Source of the DNA: GCA-003244245 sp963823755 | GTDB taxonomy: Bacteria > Actinomycetota > Actinomycetes > Mycobacteriales > Pseudonocardiaceae | Reading direction: 5' to 3' | NCBI GenBank assembly: GCA_963823755.1 | Contig: CAWGMP010000017.1 | Location: forward strand, 372,001-436,000 | DNA: 64,000 nt | Part shown: piece by piece, positions 61,465 through 64,000 of the stretch | Layout: each line of letters opens with the position of its first letter | Position numbering within the stretch: position 1 is the stretch's first letter | Program-made: the position numbers and the translations under genes | The notes under the pieces: generated by a model | Told to the model about the DNA's origin: nothing | Seen by the model: the letters and a program-made list of their open reading frames with translations, nothing else | Database searches by the model: none

Positions 61465-62973
61465 TCAACGCACCGCGTAGTTCGGGGCCTCCACCGTCAT
61501 GGTGACGTCATGCGGGTGGCCCTCCTTGAGACCCGCCGACGTAATCCGTACCAGCTGTGCGCCCTGCAACGCCGGGATGGTCGCGGCGCCGGCATAGCCC
61601 ATCGCCGCCCGCAGACCACCGACTAGCTGATGGGCCACCAATGACAGCGGCCCACGGAAGGGAACCCGCCCCTCGATGCCCTCGGGCACCAGCTTGTCAT
61701 CGGAGAGCACATCATCGGCGAAGTAGCGGTCCCGGGAGTACGACCTGCCCCCGCGGCAAGCCATTGCGCCCACCGAGCCCATCCCGCGATAAGTCTTGTA
61801 CTGATTGCCATCGACGAGGATCAGGTCACCCGGCGCCTCAGCCGTGCCCCCCAGCAGGCTACCCAGCATCACGCTGCTGGCCCCCGCGACGATGGCCTTG
61901 GCGATATCCCCGGAGAACTGGATGCCACCGTCACCGATCACCGGAACACCCGCGGGGCGGCACGCCCGGTCAGCCTCGAAGATGGCGCTGATCTGCGGCA
62001 CGCCCACCCCGGCCACCACCCGGGTGGTGCAGATTGAGCCCGGACCCACCCCGACCTTGACCGCATCCGCGCCGGCGTCGACCAGTGCCTGCGCTCCGGC
62101 TCTGGTGGCCACATTGCCGCCGATCACGTCGACGCTGCTGCCCAGCTCAGCCTTGAGCAAGCTGATCATCTGCAACACCCCGCGGGAGTGCCCGTGCGCG
62201 GTGTCCACGACCAGCACGTCGACACCGGCCTCGACCAGCAATGCGGCCCGCTGCTTGGCGTCCTCGCCGACCCCGATCGCGGCCCCCACCAGCAACCGCC
62301 CGTCCGGATCCTTGGTGGCCAGCGGGTACTTCTCGGTCTTCACGAAGTCCTTGACGGTGATCAACCCGCGGAGCTTGCCGTGCCCGTCGACGATCGGTAG
62401 CTTCTCGATCTTGTGTCGGCGCAGCAGCCCCAGGGCCGCCTCCGCGGTGACCCCCACCTGCGCGGTGATCAGCGGGGGCTTGGTCATCACGTCGGCCACT
62501 CGCTTGTCATGGTCGACCTCGAAGCGCATGTCCCGATTGGTGATGATGCCGACCAGCACGCCGGCTGGGTCGGTGACGGGCACGCCGGAGATCCGGTAGC
62601 GGGCGCACAGCGTGTCCACGTCGGCCAGAGTGTTGTCCGGCAAGCACGTCACGGGGTCGGTCACCATACCGGCCTCGGACCGCTTGACCACCTCGACCTG
62701 CGCAGCCTGCTCCTGTGCCGACAGGTTGCGGTGCAGCACTCCCATCCCGCCGTGCCGGGCCATCGCGATGGCCATCCGCGCCTCGGTCACCGTGTCCATC
62801 GCCGAGGAGACCAACGGCACCCGCAACATGACGTTCCGGGACAGTCTGGTCGCCGTGTCCACCTCCGCAGGGACCACGTCAGACTCGGCGGGCAGCAGCA
62901 GAACATCATCGAAGGTCAGACCGAGCAGCGCGAACTTCGACGGGAAGCCGGGCGCGGTGAGCTCGCTGGTCAT
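61465..62973 (-). CDS. guaB: IMP dehydrogenase GuaB2
   Basis: A 502-residue enzyme catalysing IMP to XMP, the committed step to GMP. Signatures: LTFDDVLLLPAESDVVP, two CBS domains (about 105-225), the catalytic loop GPGSICTTRVVAGVGVPQ with active Cys, and the flap GMGSVGAM followed by SRDRYFADD. ATG 62973 matches the family; upstream in-frame codons have no similarity. First gene of the purine block, divergent from the DUF5319 gene. Confidence 0.97.
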   Translation of the reverse strand: MTSELTAPGFPSKFALLGLTFDDVLLLPAESDVVPAEVDTATRLSRNVMLRVPLVSSAMDTVTEARMAIAMARHGGMGVLHRNLSAQEQAAQVEVVKRSEAGMVTDPVTCLPDNTLADVDTLCARYRISGVPVTDPAGVLVGIITNRDMRFEVDHDKRVADVMTKPPLITAQVGVTAEAALGLLRRHKIEKLPIVDGHGKLRGLITVKDFVKTEKYPLATKDPDGRLLVGAAIGVGEDAKQRAALLVEAGVDVLVVDTAHGHSRGVLQMISLLKAELGSSVDVIGGNVATRAGAQALVDAGADAVKVGVGPGSICTTRVVAGVGVPQISAIFEADRACRPAGVPVIGDGGIQFSGDIAKAIVAGASSVMLGSLLGGTAEAPGDLILVDGNQYKTYRGMGSVGAMACRGGRSYSRDRYFADDVLSDDKLVPEGIEGRVPFRGPLSLVAHQLVGGLRAAMGYAGAATIPALQGAQLVRITSAGLKEGHPHDVTMTVEAPNYAVR

Positions 62974-63039
62974 GTGACGATCGTATCCGCCCCAGGTGTC
63001 CGTCACGCGGCAGTCCTCCGAGCGGGTACGGTGCCAGCC

Positions 63040-63432
63040 GTGGCGCATGACTCGCTTCCCCCCGACCCGTTCGCCGGTGACCCGGAGGACCCGACGCTGG
63101 CACTGGAGGCGTTGAACGACTCCGACGATGCTGTCGAGGAACCGCTCGATGACGAGGAGCGGGCCGGTCTGCTCGCTGATCTGAGCGATCTGGCAGTCTA
63201 CGAGGCCCTGCTGGCGCCTCGTAGACTGCGCGGGATCGTGGTGGACTGCCCCGACTGCGCAGAGCAGCACTACCACGACTGGAGCTTGCTGCGGGCCAGC
63301 CTGCAACAGCTACTCGAAGCCGGCCGGATGCGACCGCACGAACCCGCCTACGACCCGGACCCAGCCGGGTACGTGAGCTGGGAATACTGCCGAGGCTACG
63401 TCGACGCGGTACTCGCCGAGAATGGTGACTGA
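63040..63432 (+). CDS. DUF5319 protein (Rv3412-like)
   Basis: A 130-residue acidic protein. Features: SLPPDPFAGDPEDPTLALEA, LADLSDLAVYEALLAPRRLR, the pair CPDC (VVDCPDCAEQHYHDWSLLRA) and RPHEPAYDPDPAGYVSWEYC. This matches the conserved actinobacterial protein next to guaB2 (Rv3412 in M. tuberculosis), of unknown function. The GTG at 63040 fits family N-termini; GTG 63031 is the alternative. The short gap to guaB2 should carry divergent promoters. Confidence 0.85.
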   Translation: MAHDSLPPDPFAGDPEDPTLALEALNDSDDAVEEPLDDEERAGLLADLSDLAVYEALLAPRRLRGIVVDCPDCAEQHYHDWSLLRASLQQLLEAGRMRPHEPAYDPDPAGYVSWEYCRGYVDAVLAENGD

Positions 63433-63438
63433 GACCCC

Positions 63439-64000
63439 TCAACAATAGGGCGATCGCGGCGTCGGGCGATCACACACTGGCGGTATGCCGGGATTCGGGT
63501 GCCCGGCACCGGGGAGACTCCTGCCACCCTGGGGATCCCCAGGCGACGGGCCGTCGTCCGAGGCGCCGTCATCTGGGGACGCCCCGGACGAGGAGCCTTC
63601 TCGTGGGGAACTTGACGGGCCTGCTGGTGGCGGACCTTCTCGTGGGGGACCCGCCGGTGGGCGGCTCACCGCAGGCGGCCCGAGGCTGGAGTGACCCCTG
63701 CCCGGACCCGGCGGAACCTTACTGCGCGACGTCGGTGACGTACTGCTTTGCGGCTCTGTGGTGGGGTTCGGCGTGGTGCTCGGCTCGTCGGACGGCGGCT
63801 GCTGGCTCGTCTTCTGCGGCGGGGTGGACCCGAGCCTGTCCCTGGTGGTCGAGGCGGGGGGTGACGCCGGCCACGTGGGCGGGTTCCCCGAGCCGCCGTC
63901 CGACGAGCCCTGCAGGATCTGCTCCACCCTTCGGTCCAGCTCACGGTGGCGGGCGATGAGATCGGTGCGGCCCTCGGTCTCGCCGATCACCGGGAGCTGC
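63439..64000 (-). CDS. C-terminal part of a probable anti-sigma factor (RsdA-like), cut by the window edge
   Basis: The minus-strand frame is open to the window end and closes with a TGA at 63439. It begins LPVIGETEGRTDLIARHREL then DRRVEQILQGSS, followed by over 120 residues rich in Pro, Ser, Gly and Thr. In M. tuberculosis the gene at this place (Rv3413c) is the sigma-D anti-sigma factor RsdA with a proline-rich extracytoplasmic tail; synteny and composition fit. The sigma-binding and membrane regions would lie outside the window, so the identity is inferred. Confidence 0.5.
   Translation of the reverse strand, partial: QLPVIGETEGRTDLIARHRELDRRVEQILQGSSDGGSGNPPTWPASPPASTTRDRLGSTPPQKTSQQPPSDEPSTTPNPTTEPQSSTSPTSRSKVPPGPGRGHSSLGPPAVSRPPAGPPREGPPPAGPSSSPREGSSSGASPDDGASDDGPSPGDPQGGRSLPGAGHPNPGIPPVCDRPTPRSPYC

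Noticed and set aside
1..64000. CRISPR arrays, tRNA or rRNA genes, intact insertion sequences
   Set aside because: No regular direct repeats with spacers, no cloverleaf-type sequence with a conserved T-arm, and no transposase gene with terminal repeats were seen.

Overview
The window comes from a high-GC actinomycete, most likely of the Pseudonocardiaceae (Saccharopolyspora/Amycolatopsis/Pseudonocardia type). The signs are pervasive G/C third positions, many GTG and TTG starts, ATGA/GTGA/TGATG gene overlaps, and a right-hand block in the same order as Mycobacterium tuberculosis Rv3409c-Rv3413c (GMC oxidoreductase, guaB3, guaB2, DUF5319 protein, RsdA-like protein). The genus is inference.

Layout. 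(1) 0.2-12.2 kb: potassium uptake. A translationally coupled minus-strand operon encodes a 27-residue membrane peptide, KdpF, KdpA, KdpB, KdpC, KdpE and KdpD. Downstream are a free-standing DUF4118 protein and an orphan, frameshifted second kdpA. A universal stress protein lies just upstream. (2) 12.3-25.1 kb: a TetR regulator and a compact biosynthetic operon. It encodes a threonine-coded adenylation-carrier didomain, a SyrB2-type non-haem iron halogenase with the HxA facial motif, a SyrC-type Cys-nucleophile aminoacyltransferase, an FkbM methyltransferase-carrier fusion, a type II thioesterase, an acyl-CoA dehydrogenase-like enzyme and a PGM1-like ATP-grasp peptide ligase. A threonine-dehydratase-family enzyme and a LuxR/histidine-kinase pair flank it. 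The set predicts a 4-chlorothreonine-derived, probably O-methylated and desaturated, small peptide made without condensation domains. (3) 25.2-31.6 kb: accessory DNA with a TIR-like/unknown/methyltransferase fusion (possible defence gene), a GNAT enzyme, PsuG, a P450 and three decayed gene fragments. (4) 31.9-41.1 kb: a HisRS, a two-piece transketolase behind a MerR/SoxR-type promoter (second piece frameshifted), a CPA2 antiporter, DUF3024, and two divergent frameshifted XRE-TPR regulators. (5) 41.5-46.7 kb: a three-gene cassette of two unknown small proteins and an MFS exporter, then an unknown membrane protein and a Pro/Thr-rich lipoprotein. (6) 46.7-50.9 kb: a ribose-type ABC importer and a cyclodeaminase-fold protein. 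(7) 51.2-64 kb: housekeeping genes metK-adoK-ahcY, small actinobacterial proteins and the guaB/guaA block.

How they work together. MetK supplies SAM, AhcY hydrolyses the SAH left by methyltransferases such as the FkbM enzyme, and AdoK recovers the adenosine. Kdp proteins form one ATP-driven K+ pump under its own two-component system. The biosynthetic operon appears self-contained for assembly, but I see no exporter inside it.

Limits. All family calls rest on reading motifs; no database search was run. Several frameshifts in accessory genes could be real decay or assembly errors. I saw no tRNA, rRNA, CRISPR array or intact insertion sequence.
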